Source: Roseibium aquae
GTDB taxonomy: Bacteria > Pseudomonadota > Alphaproteobacteria > Rhizobiales > Stappiaceae
Assembly (NCBI RefSeq): GCF_008711285.1
Contig: NZ_VXDC01000001.1
Location: 186,001-250,000 of the forward strand
Reading direction: 5' to 3'
DNA length: 64,000 nucleotides
In this document: piece after piece, positions 44,050 to 52,846 of the stretch
How positions within the stretch are numbered: the first letter of the stretch is position 1
Layout: the number at the start of each line of letters is the position of its first letter
Notes under the pieces: model-generated
What the model saw: only the letters and a program-made list of their open reading frames with translations
Database searches by the model: none
What the model was told of the DNA's origin: nothing
Position numbers and translations under genes: made by a program

Positions 44050-44499
44050 TCAGTTCGGAATGGAGCCGGAAAGGACAAGGGCGAACACGAGGGCAAACAC
44101 CGAGAACCCCTCCAGAACGGCCGCGGGGGCGAGCGATACGCCGAAGATTTCCGGTTTGGCCTTCGAGGCATGAATGGCCGAGGCCAGAACCTCGCCCTGC
44201 CGGATACCCGAGTACAGCATGGCGAAACCGGCGAGTACCCCGATGCCGAACAAGGCAGCGGCCGATTCCGGGGTCATCGTTTCCCGTTGCAGCGCGAACA
44301 TGATGACGATCCCGTAGATCACCTGAGACGAGGGCATGAGTGAGACCCCGATAAACCGGCCATAGCCGCCATCTGAATCCAGCATGGCTCCAATGGCCGC
44401 GCTGCCCCCCAGCGCACATCCCCAAGCGCTGCCGATCGCACCCAGGGCAACCGGGGCGTAAAGTCCAAACCAACCGAGTGCCAGTACGAATTCGTTCAC
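44050..44499 (-). CDS. atpK: V/A-type ATPase proteolipid subunit K (c ring)
   Basis: 149 residues, four transmembrane helices in two hairpins, as in the duplicated c-type subunits of Enterococcus and Chlamydia. The GTG at 44497-44499 is chosen: GGAG lies upstream and GTGA overlaps the subunit I stop. The ion-carrying Glu is E130 (VLEGFSVFALV). Gln59 preceded by Ser58 (PSSQVIYG) and Gln101 (IRQGEV) sit where NtpK of Enterococcus hirae has T64-Q65 and Q110, its Na+ ligands. The first hairpin has Gln in place of a second carboxylate, so the ring would carry one ion per four helices. Confidence 0.88.
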   Translation of the reverse strand: MNEFVLALGWFGLYAPVALGAIGSAWGCALGGSAAIGAMLDSDGGYGRFIGVSLMPSSQVIYGIVIMFALQRETMTPESAAALFGIGVLAGFAMLYSGIRQGEVLASAIHASKAKPEIFGVSLAPAAVLEGFSVFALVFALVLSGSIPN

Positions 44500-46289
44500 A
44501 GGCCTGTCTCCTCTTTTTTGAAGGGGCGGAATGGAGTGCCTTCGCCCTTCAAACTCCAATTGAAAAACTCTATGACATTGAGGCGAAGGCCATGGACGGT
44601 ACCGCCGATCAGGCCAAGGCCGATATTGATCATGTGGCCGACCGCCAGCACAAGCAGGGCGATCAAAAGGCCAATGCCTGGAACGGCTTCCTGAAGCTGG
44701 CCGGCCAGATTGTTGATGGTCTCCGCGAGCGACGCCGCTGCCAGCCCAAGAGCGAACAAGCGCATGTAACTGAGAACATCGCTGAACACGTTGACGATGC
44801 GGGCGAGAGCGGCCAGACCGTCAAACACCCGCAAGCCCGCCGTCTTCCAGGATGTCACCTCGCGGTCGCTGGCAAACACGCCGACCATGATCAGGCCCGT
44901 AACCACGGCAACGGGTCCAAGACTGGCGATCACCGTATCCTGGCCCAAAAACGTCGAGATGCCGCCCGCCACCACGATGGCCCAGCCGATGGGCTGGAGC
45001 CGGTCCGCCCGGCCGCTGGCGTGCCAGGACTGCATGAGATTGGCCAGGATCAAATGGGCCGCGCCGATCGTCAGCGTGATCTTCATCATGGTGTCGACGT
45101 CGTTCAGATCCATGATCTTGAAACGACCAAGAAGACTGTCCGGGGACGGAGTGATGCCGAAGTAACTGCCGGTGAGCACCCCGAAAACCGTGGTGGAAAT
45201 CGTCAACCAGACGGCCATCTTGAAAAGGCGCCGGGATGTTTCTCCGCCGGTCAGCCGCCGCTTGAACAGGTAGAGAAGGCCGAGCAGCAACAGTCCGTAG
45301 CCCGCATCCGTCATGATCATGCCGAAGAACAGGACAAAGGAGACATAGACAATGACGGACGGGTCCCAATCGCGGTAGCTCGGCGTTTGATAGAATTCGA
45401 CAAGGCTCTCGCCAGCCGCCAATTCGGGACGATTATGGAGGAGCGTCGGCGGGATTTCCCCCGGGTCGGGATCCTCAAAGCTTGCGGCAACCCCCATCTC
45501 ACCGGCGAGCGCTTCGATCTCGTCTTGTTTATCGGCGGGAGCCCATGCTTGCAGCAGGAAGATCCGCTCTTCATCGGCCGTCTCGAGCGCGGCGCGGGCG
45601 CGTGCCGACCGGTCCCTTGCACTGGCGAGGTTCTCCGCCAGCAGCACCCGCCATTTGGTGAGGGCCTGGCGCTCCTGTTCCAAATCCTCGATCAGGATCT
45701 CGGTCCGCTCCAGTTCCCGATTGAGCTCGGACAGGGACTTGCTGCCGATGTGGGCCCGAGGAACCGGCATGGCGTCGGCAGGCGGTTCTTCCGGCGATAG
45801 CAGCACGATATAGGCGCGATACCTGTCCTGATGAACGACCTCGATAATTTTGTGCTGAAGGTCGATCTGGGGCACTTTATTTGCCGGAACAATGTAGAAC
45901 CACAGCCGTTGGTCACCGATATCTTGTAGATCGGTGAAGGAAAACTCTCCCCACGGCTCGACTTCCTTGATCCGCTTGATCAAGGCGGACCGCAGGTCTT
46001 CCGCTTCCCGGAACGCGGTGCGGTTAGCAAGGGCCTGGTGGACGATCTGATCTGTTTGAAAATCCGTTGCGTCCTTGACCGGGCGCCTCTGATCGTCGCA
46101 GGCCATAATCCAGCGCAGGGCATCGACAGCCTCCTGACCGCGTCCGCTCGAAACGGCCTCGAGTTCCTTTTGTGCAGAGGTCAAGGGAATGAGGTGAAGC
46201 CGCCCAAAGGCCTGGAGGGTTTCCAGGACGGCTTCCTTGTCGTCCATAACCCCGATGAGGCTGACTTTCTGGAGGGCGGTTATACTCAT
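44496..46289 (-). CDS. atpI: V/A-type ATPase subunit I (a subunit, stator channel)
   Basis: 597 residues. The N-terminal ~290 residues are cytoplasmic with two coiled-coil stretches (SLSELNRELERTEILIEDLEQERQAL region); the C-terminal ~300 hold about seven or eight helices starting at VIVYVSFVLFFGMIMTDAGYG. The essential Arg lies in DVLSYMRLFALGLAA, the conserved helix facing the c ring. MTDAGYG is also a family hallmark. It overlaps subunits D and K by 4 bases each. Confidence 0.92.
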   Translation of the reverse strand: MSITALQKVSLIGVMDDKEAVLETLQAFGRLHLIPLTSAQKELEAVSSGRGQEAVDALRWIMACDDQRRPVKDATDFQTDQIVHQALANRTAFREAEDLRSALIKRIKEVEPWGEFSFTDLQDIGDQRLWFYIVPANKVPQIDLQHKIIEVVHQDRYRAYIVLLSPEEPPADAMPVPRAHIGSKSLSELNRELERTEILIEDLEQERQALTKWRVLLAENLASARDRSARARAALETADEERIFLLQAWAPADKQDEIEALAGEMGVAASFEDPDPGEIPPTLLHNRPELAAGESLVEFYQTPSYRDWDPSVIVYVSFVLFFGMIMTDAGYGLLLLGLLYLFKRRLTGGETSRRLFKMAVWLTISTTVFGVLTGSYFGITPSPDSLLGRFKIMDLNDVDTMMKITLTIGAAHLILANLMQSWHASGRADRLQPIGWAIVVAGGISTFLGQDTVIASLGPVAVVTGLIMVGVFASDREVTSWKTAGLRVFDGLAALARIVNVFSDVLSYMRLFALGLAAASLAETINNLAGQLQEAVPGIGLLIALLVLAVGHMINIGLGLIGGTVHGLRLNVIEFFNWSLKGEGTPFRPFKKEETGL

Positions 46290-46909
46290 AGGTCGGCCAC
46301 CTTTTGGTCGGCCGCGCGTGCCGCGGTTTTCCGTTTCGAGATCTTGGCCCGCACCACCGCATCCCGTTCCGCGTCCGCGAGCGCCATGCGGATCTTCCGA
46401 ATGTTTTGCTCGGCCTGCGGGATCAATCGTTTCTCAAACAGGTTGACGCGCCGGGAGATCACGGCTTCCGCTTCCAGAAGCCGGTCGATCCGTTCGTGCG
46501 CGATCCGCCGCTCGATGTTTAGTTTCACCAGTTCGCGAATGGCCGCGCAGGTCGGGTCGACCCAGTGAGGGCGGCCCAGCAACGAGTAGGCGGCTGTCTC
46601 CATCTCGACGTTGCCGAGTTTTGGAAGCCGCGTGCCCGACAGGTTCTGCTCCCCGATGTCGATCCGGGTGATGGTGACCATGTCCTCCAAGGGGACGTTG
46701 TCGTTCGAGATCATCGGCAACTGGCGGACGATTTCCGCGAACCGGCGCTTGTAGGCATCGTCGAGCTTTTTGACGGTTTCCTTGGCCTTTGCGCGTTCGG
46801 CGACAATCTGCAGGCGTTTCAGCTCAAGCGAAGGCAGAAAGCGCTTGTATTCGGCAAGATGCGCGCTTTCGCGGGCGAGTGACGCCTTGTTGAGCGCGAG
46901 CTTCGCCAT
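46286..46909 (-). CDS. atpD: V/A-type ATPase subunit D (central rotor shaft)
   Basis: 207 residues, almost wholly helical: an N-terminal coiled-coil strand (KLALNKASLARESAHLAEYKRFLPSLELKRLQI) and a C-terminal antiparallel partner (EAEAVISRRVNLFEKRLIPQAEQNIRKIR), the D-subunit hairpin that turns inside A3B3. The ATG at 46907-46909 shares one base with the subunit B stop. No separate F subunit gene is found. Confidence 0.92.
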   Translation of the reverse strand: MAKLALNKASLARESAHLAEYKRFLPSLELKRLQIVAERAKAKETVKKLDDAYKRRFAEIVRQLPMISNDNVPLEDMVTITRIDIGEQNLSGTRLPKLGNVEMETAAYSLLGRPHWVDPTCAAIRELVKLNIERRIAHERIDRLLEAEAVISRRVNLFEKRLIPQAEQNIRKIRMALADAERDAVVRAKISKRKTAARAADQKVADL

Positions 46910-48285
46910 CACGCCGCCTTGTCTGGGCCAGCGCCGGCGACCAGCACCGTTGCCGCGCTTGCCGGGAAATACTTGTCGATCAATCCCTGCTTCATCATCA
47001 ACTGGCCGGGCTCGAAACACTCCGCCAGGGTTTGCCAGCACAGGTCGAGGGCCGCTTCCAAGGGCAGCGACACTTCAATGTCCATGAAGCGCTCGCGGAA
47101 CAGTCTGCTGAATTTCAGCAATTGGTGATCGTAGTCCGACAACTCGAACGCCATGGACAGTTTCTGCTCCGCGTCCCGGCCGCCGGAATAGAACCGGATC
47201 ATGGTGTTCATGATTTGGCTGTGGTCCTCGCGGGTCACCTTGCCGATCACATGCTGCTTGAGCCGGGAGAGGGATCCGAACGGATCGATGACCCCGGAGT
47301 GAAGATAGAACTGGCCCTCGGTGATGTAGCCGGTGTTGTCCGGAACCGGGTGGGTCACGTCATTTCCAGGCATGGTCGTCACCGTCAAAATGGTGACCGA
47401 GCCTGACCCCTTGAAATCGCAGGCCTTTTCGTATCTCCGCGCCAGTTGGGAATAAAGGTCACCGGGGTAGCCGCGATTGGCGGGCACGCGTTCCATTGCG
47501 ATGGAGACCTCCTTCATCGCGTCCGCGAAGGCGGTCATGTCGGTCATGAGCACCAAGACCCGCTTGCCGTCCTCGACGGCGAATTTTTCAGCCACCGCCA
47601 GTGCCATGTCGGGGACCTGCAGGCGTTCCACGACGGGGTCCGAGGCCTGGTTCACAAACATGACCGTTCGCGGGAACACGCCGGCGTCCTCGAACTGCTT
47701 CCGGAAAAAGGCGTAGTCGTCGAAAATCAGGCCCAGACCGCCAAACACGACAATGTCGGCGTCGGCCTGAATGCCGATCCGGGCCAGAAACTGATTGTAG
47801 GGTTCGCCGGATACCGAGAAGATCGGGATTTTCTGGCTTTCCACCAGACAATTGAAGACGTCGATCATCGGGACGTCCGTTCGGATCATACGCGACGCCA
47901 GGACCCGTTTCATCGGATTCGCGGATGGGCCGCCGATCGGAACGGTCGGGTCGTTTGACAGGCTTGGCCCGCGGTCGATCGGCGTGCCGGCCCCATCGAA
48001 GACGCGCCCAAGGATGTTCTCGGAATAGGTGACCTTGGCGGATTCGCCAAGGAAACGAACTGAGGCGTTGTTTGCCAAGCCCTTGGTGCCGGAGTTCACC
48101 TGCAGGGACACCATATCATGGTCGATGTTGATGACCTGTGCGAGCGAAGTGATCCCATCGCCGGCATCGACCATCGCCAGATCACCCAGACAGGGCCGCC
48201 CCTCGGTGGCCTTGCCCGACGCGGAGACCTTGATGCGGATGATATCGCCGACAATATCGACAATCCGTGTGTGGGCCACCAGCAT
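46909..48285 (-). CDS. atpB: V/A-type ATPase non-catalytic subunit B
   Basis: 458 residues. The P-loop is replaced by FSVSGEPYNQFLARIG, diagnostic of the regulatory B subunit. Other hallmarks are MTAFADAMKEVSIAMERVPANRGYPGDLYSQLA, GSGSVTILTVTTMPGNDVTHPVPDNTGYITEGQ and LSRLKQHVIGKVTREDH. First gene of the operon, preceded by GGGGG at a good distance from the ATG and by a 337-base divergent region. Confidence 0.95.
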   Translation of the reverse strand: MLVAHTRIVDIVGDIIRIKVSASGKATEGRPCLGDLAMVDAGDGITSLAQVINIDHDMVSLQVNSGTKGLANNASVRFLGESAKVTYSENILGRVFDGAGTPIDRGPSLSNDPTVPIGGPSANPMKRVLASRMIRTDVPMIDVFNCLVESQKIPIFSVSGEPYNQFLARIGIQADADIVVFGGLGLIFDDYAFFRKQFEDAGVFPRTVMFVNQASDPVVERLQVPDMALAVAEKFAVEDGKRVLVLMTDMTAFADAMKEVSIAMERVPANRGYPGDLYSQLARRYEKACDFKGSGSVTILTVTTMPGNDVTHPVPDNTGYITEGQFYLHSGVIDPFGSLSRLKQHVIGKVTREDHSQIMNTMIRFYSGGRDAEQKLSMAFELSDYDHQLLKFSRLFRERFMDIEVSLPLEAALDLCWQTLAECFEPGQLMMKQGLIDKYFPASAATVLVAGAGPDKAA

Positions 48286-48622
48286 CCGAACACCCCCTTA
48301 CCTGGTTTGATAACGCCTTGTGTGAAAGGGATCTATACAACTCGGCATTGATCTTACGCCGGGAACCTTATTGCTGCGTTGCCGCAATCGAAATTCGTAG
48401 TGATCCGTATGGCATCGCGAACAGGGGCGCGATGTTTGAAATATCCGTCAAATTACGGATGTCACTTTTGATTTTTTGCTCTGCGGTAAGTGTTTGTGAT
48501 GACAGCCTTCGCCCGTAATTACTCAACGTTAACTCGATCCGGTGATCCTCAGTGCACTTGGTGGGGATGCATACGTTTTCAGGCGCGGCTCGAAAGCGGC
48601 TTGGCGAACTTTGAGGTAGGTA
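48286..48622. other. 337-base divergent region with small inverted repeat
   Basis: Promoter region shared by the V/A-type ATPase operon (-) and the chemoreceptor gene (+). The only clear structure is ATCCGT-N6-ACGGAT at 48443-48460, a possible operator. No gene is seen. Confidence 0.45.
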
Positions 48623-51058
48623 ATGTTTGCGCATATGAAGTTGGCACGGAAGGTGCCGTTGCTGATGGTCGGTGTGGCCGCTCTGGTTGGCATCGGGATT
48701 GGTGTGTCCAGTTATCTGACATCGGTTTCCAGCATGCGCGGGCTCACGGAAGACCGGTTGACTGCGGCAGCGGAGACCGCGGTAACGGGTATCAAGAGCT
48801 ATCTCGAGGCGATCGAACGCGAGCTCGTTCTGGTCGCTGAGAGCCCGGGCACGGTTGCCGCGGTCAAAGACTTCGCGGACGCGTGGACGCAACTTGCCGG
48901 AACCGGAGTGGATCCGGAGACAGAACTGCAACGGATCTACATCACGGACAATCCAAATCCCACAGGCGCGAAACACTTGCTCGATGCCGGCAGCACCGGA
49001 TCTGCCTACGACGCGGTTCACGCCGGATACCATCCCTGGTTCCGCCGCCTGCAGCAGGATCAGGGCTATTACGATGTGTTTCTGTTCGATACGGAAGGCA
49101 ACCTGATCTATTCGGTTTTCAAGGAACTGGACTACGCCACCAACTTCAAGGAAGGCGGAGGAGAATGGGCCTCCAGTGACCTCGGGGTCGTCTTCCGCGA
49201 AGCGCTCGCGGCCAAAGATCGCAATCCAATCGCATTCGAGGATTTTGCACCTTACGGTCCGAGCTACGATGCCCCCGCGAGTTTCATGGCCCATGCGATC
49301 CACGATGCTGATGGGTCGGCTGTTGGTGTGTTGGCTTTCCAGATGCCGATCGATCGGATCAATGGGCTGATGTCCCAAGCCATGGGGCTGGGCGAAACCG
49401 GCGAACTCGCATTCATTGGCGCTGACCGGCTGATGCGAAACGATTCCCCGTCGACACCCGATAAGAATGATATTCTTGCGACCAGGGTTGAGAGCCCGAT
49501 TGTCGATCAGGCATTTTCGACCGGTGCAGCCTTTGGCTACGATCCGCTTTTCCGCGGCGAAAAGATGGACGTTGAGGCGACCGCCTTCGACTACCAGGGA
49601 GAGCGGTTCGCCATCGTTGCCATGCAAGCCGACCGTGAAGCGCAGGCGCCGGTCGTGATCATGGGAAATCGCATGGCCATGATCGGTCTGCTCCTGCTGG
49701 TTGTGGCCGCTGCAATCGGTCTTTGGGCCGCGCGCTCCATCGTCAAACCAATCCAGACGATTGTTCTTGCGATGAACCGGTTGGCCAGCGGGGACACATC
49801 AATCGAACTGGATGAGACAACCCGGAAAGACGAAATCGGCGAAATGGTCGAGGCCGTCGTCATCTTCCGTGAAAACGCCGAGCAACGCGTCCATCTGGAA
49901 CGCAAGGCGCTGCAGGAGCGGGATCGTGAGCGCCATCGGCAAACCCATATGGAAAAGGTGATTGCGCAATTCCGGACCATCATGGACGAACGCCTCGCAA
50001 CGGTGGGGAGCCAGATGAAACGGATGCAGGAGAGTTCCGAAACGCTGACCGGGTTGGCGGTGCGGGCGTCCGATCAAGCGACATCGGCAAGCGATGCATC
50101 CGATCATGCCTCCCAAAACGTGGCGACGGTTGCAAGCGCAACCGAAGAAATGACCAGTACGGTTCAAGAGATTGCCAGCCAAACCGAGACAACGAGCCAG
50201 ATTGTCGACCAGACCGTCGAAGCGGCTGATGCTACCAACCGGAATGTTGCGGCTTTGTCCCAGGCGGCCGAGCATATAGGAAGCGTGGTGAGCCTGATCC
50301 GGGATATCGCGGCCCAAACGAATTTGCTCGCCTTGAACGCGACAATCGAGGCGGCGCGTGCTGGCGAAGCCGGGCGCGGGTTTGCGGTGGTCGCCGCTGA
50401 GGTGAAGGAACTGGCCGACCAGACCGCCAAGGCGACCGACGAAATCTCTAGCCAGATTTCCGGTATTCAGGACTCCGTGCGAGATGCCGCCTGCTCGATC
50501 AACAACATAACCGACAAGGTTGATGAAATCCGTTCATTGACCACGGTGGTGGCCGGTGCGATCGAGGAGCAGCACGCCGCCACGCAGGAAATCGCCCAGT
50601 CGGCGCGTTTTGCGTCTGACGGGACCGGGCAGGCCGCGAAGAACATGACCTTCGTATCGCAGGCGATCCAGAAAACTTCCGCCGAAGCGGCAACCGTCAA
50701 CTCCGCGTCCGAGCTGGTGTCGAAGGCCAGTGAGAAGCTTGCGAGCGAAGTCGCCAAGTTCCTGGAAGACGTTGCACGTGATGCGGAGGATCGCAGAAAG
50801 GCCCTGAGGATCAGCGTCACGCGGAATGTGTCGTTGATCGACAAGAACGGCTTGCGCCATTCCGCGCAACTGGTCGATATCAGCCAAAACGGTGCTCAGG
50901 TTGTCGACGTGCACGGCGTCAAGATTGGCGATGCGGTGACTTTGGTTCTGGGCGGAAGCCGTCAGATTCCGGCAAAGGTTGTTCGCGAAACCGGGGCCGG
51001 AATCGGAGTGGAGTTCGTCCAGGGACTGGCCGAGGAAGATGAGGCGCTGGCCGCCTGA
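48623..51058 (+). CDS. methyl-accepting chemotaxis protein with C-terminal PilZ domain
   Basis: 811 residues. Helix 1 at ~12-31, a periplasmic sensor of ~300 residues with Cache-like features ([33 protein letters not shown]), helix 2 at ~352-372, HAMP ~373-430, then the signalling domain with the hairpin [39 protein letters not shown]. Residues ~725-805 form a PilZ domain: RKALRISV, then [11 protein letters not shown] (DxSxxG) and GAGIGVEF. This joins chemotaxis output to c-di-GMP binding in one chain. There is no C-terminal CheR-tethering pentapeptide. GAGG precedes the ATG. It is monocistronic and convergent with iolB. Confidence 0.93.
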   Translation: MFAHMKLARKVPLLMVGVAALVGIGIGVSSYLTSVSSMRGLTEDRLTAAAETAVTGIKSYLEAIERELVLVAESPGTVAAVKDFADAWTQLAGTGVDPETELQRIYITDNPNPTGAKHLLDAGSTGSAYDAVHAGYHPWFRRLQQDQGYYDVFLFDTEGNLIYSVFKELDYATNFKEGGGEWASSDLGVVFREALAAKDRNPIAFEDFAPYGPSYDAPASFMAHAIHDADGSAVGVLAFQMPIDRINGLMSQAMGLGETGELAFIGADRLMRNDSPSTPDKNDILATRVESPIVDQAFSTGAAFGYDPLFRGEKMDVEATAFDYQGERFAIVAMQADREAQAPVVIMGNRMAMIGLLLLVVAAAIGLWAARSIVKPIQTIVLAMNRLASGDTSIELDETTRKDEIGEMVEAVVIFRENAEQRVHLERKALQERDRERHRQTHMEKVIAQFRTIMDERLATVGSQMKRMQESSETLTGLAVRASDQATSASDASDHASQNVATVASATEEMTSTVQEIASQTETTSQIVDQTVEAADATNRNVAALSQAAEHIGSVVSLIRDIAAQTNLLALNATIEAARAGEAGRGFAVVAAEVKELADQTAKATDEISSQISGIQDSVRDAACSINNITDKVDEIRSLTTVVAGAIEEQHAATQEIAQSARFASDGTGQAAKNMTFVSQAIQKTSAEAATVNSASELVSKASEKLASEVAKFLEDVARDAEDRRKALRISVTRNVSLIDKNGLRHSAQLVDISQNGAQVVDVHGVKIGDAVTLVLGGSRQIPAKVVRETGAGIGVEFVQGLAEEDEALAA

Positions 51059-51131
51059 ACGAAAGCCCGTTGCGAGATTCAATCCGGCGCGTCCGCGTGA
51101 TTGACGGAAGGTCCCGCGTTCACCTCTCTGT

Positions 51132-51935
51132 CTAATTCGCGTCGCGCTGGGCAATCCAGTCATGGTCCGGGTGGTTTTGGAACCGCCATTTGCGGATGGG
51201 GCCGGCCATGACATTCAAATAATACATCTCGTAGCCATAAGGTGCGCCGCAAGGGTGATGGCCTTTGGGCACCAGCACCACATCGCCGTCGGAAACGGCC
51301 ATGGTTTCGTCCAGTTCCCCGTCTTCGGTAAACACCCGCTGGAAGCCGAAACCCTGGGCGGGGTTGAGCCGGTGGTAATAGGTCTCTTCAAGATACGTCA
51401 TGTCGGGAAAGCGGTCTTCGTCGTGCCTGTGGGGCGGATAGGATGACCAATTCCCGGCGGGCGTGAAGACTTCGGTCACCAGCAAGCTGTCGGCGATCGT
51501 CTTGTCTTCCATGGCAATCGGATGAATGTATCGGGTGTTCGCGCCCTTGCCGCGCTCCTCGAACCCGATATCGGTGATCACTTGAGCCTTGTGATTGCCT
51601 TTGCCCGGTGCGGAGCAGACCGCGAGAACGCAATCTGTCGTCGCCCGTGCCGACCAGGCCAAATTGTTGGGCACATAGACACAGGCCGGCTTGGTGCGCT
51701 CGAACACGTTCATCCGCTCGCCCAATTCCCCGAACACCTGGTCTTGGGTGGAAATCTCCGCCCGGCCCTCGACAAGCACCAGGATAACCTCGCGATCTTC
51801 GGTGTCTTCCCGGGCTGTTTCGCCAGCAGAAAGATGATACAGCCCGAACCCGACATATCCCCAGCCTGCGCTCTCGGGAGTGATATGATGAACCTTGCCG
51901 GCCTTTGCGGACGGCTTGATGAGAAGACGGCTCAT
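51132..51935 (-). CDS. iolB: 5-deoxy-glucuronate isomerase
   Basis: 267 residues. Cytoplasmic cupin-fold enzyme converting 5-deoxy-glucuronate to 2-deoxy-5-keto-gluconate in myo-inositol breakdown. The bicupin pattern is clear: [15 protein letters not shown] in the first half; [10 protein letters not shown] with metal-binding His residues, then [10 protein letters not shown] and [26 protein letters not shown] in the second. Overlaps iolE by 4 bases; last gene of the inositol operon. Confidence 0.96.
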   Translation of the reverse strand: MSRLLIKPSAKAGKVHHITPESAGWGYVGFGLYHLSAGETAREDTEDREVILVLVEGRAEISTQDQVFGELGERMNVFERTKPACVYVPNNLAWSARATTDCVLAVCSAPGKGNHKAQVITDIGFEERGKGANTRYIHPIAMEDKTIADSLLVTEVFTPAGNWSSYPPHRHDEDRFPDMTYLEETYYHRLNPAQGFGFQRVFTEDGELDETMAVSDGDVVLVPKGHHPCGAPYGYEMYYLNVMAGPIRKWRFQNHPDHDWIAQRDAN

Positions 51936-52828
51936 GTCAGGCCTACCTTTTCTGCGATGGATCTCAAGGTCTTCAGTCCGAGGCTTTGGTAGGTGACCGG
52001 ATCACGGACCTCCGGGTCCTGCTCCGCTTCGATCACGATCCAGCCCTGATAGCCGGCCTCCTTGAGAGCCAGAAGAAGCGGTTCGAAATCCACCCCGCCT
52101 TCGTCGTCGCCCGGAACCGTGAAAACCCCCGCGCGGACCCCATCCATGAAGGAAAGCCCTTTCGCGCGGACCTCGGCCATCACGGCCGGGCGGACATTCT
52201 TCGCGTGAACGTGACGGACGCGGCCGATATGTTTTTGCAAGGCCGGGAGCGGGTCCGCCGCCTTGGCTCCAAAGTAGTAATGACCGGCGTCAAAAAGCAG
52301 TTTGGTTGCCGGACCGGTTGCGGCCATGAACGCATCGAGTTCTTCCGGCGTCTCCACGATCGTGCCCATGTGATGGTGATAAACCAGGTCAATCCCCTGG
52401 CTGGCGCAGTAAGCGGCCAGCGCCTCGACCTTTGCCCCGAACGCTTTCATCTCGTCATCCGAGAGCACTGCCTTTTCGGACAGGGGTTTCGGTTGGCCCT
52501 GGATCGAATTGGATGTCTCGCAAACGATGCAGACGGAGCAGCCGTTGTGTTTCAGTTTGTCGAGATGTGACTGGATCAGCCGTTTCTCCTCCTCCACACT
52601 CTGTGTCAGAAGATTGAGAGAGTACCAGCCGGAAATGAATTTCAGGCCGTGACTGCCCAGCAATTGCCTGAGCTCTTCCTTGTCGTCCGGCCAGCGGTGG
52701 CCGTTTTCGATGCCATCGAAACCGATCTCGGCGGCTTCCTTCAGGATCTGTTCGGTCGGGATGTGCGCACCAAGGGTCTGGTCGTCGTCATTCGCCCAGG
52801 CGATCGGGTTTGTGCCGTAAAGGATCAT
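51932..52828 (-). CDS. iolE: myo-inosose-2 dehydratase
   Basis: 298 residues. TIM-barrel enzyme that dehydrates 2-keto-myo-inositol. Starts with [18 protein letters not shown], characteristic of IolE, followed by [26 protein letters not shown] (metal-binding His/Glu), [20 protein letters not shown] and VHAKNVRP motifs, and [14 protein letters not shown] near the end. Located between iolD (18-base gap) and iolB (4-base overlap). Confidence 0.96.
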   Translation of the reverse strand: MILYGTNPIAWANDDDQTLGAHIPTEQILKEAAEIGFDGIENGHRWPDDKEELRQLLGSHGLKFISGWYSLNLLTQSVEEEKRLIQSHLDKLKHNGCSVCIVCETSNSIQGQPKPLSEKAVLSDDEMKAFGAKVEALAAYCASQGIDLVYHHHMGTIVETPEELDAFMAATGPATKLLFDAGHYYFGAKAADPLPALQKHIGRVRHVHAKNVRPAVMAEVRAKGLSFMDGVRAGVFTVPGDDEGGVDFEPLLLALKEAGYQGWIVIEAEQDPEVRDPVTYQSLGLKTLRSIAEKVGLT

Positions 52829-52846
52829 GTGTCTTTTCCTGTGAGG

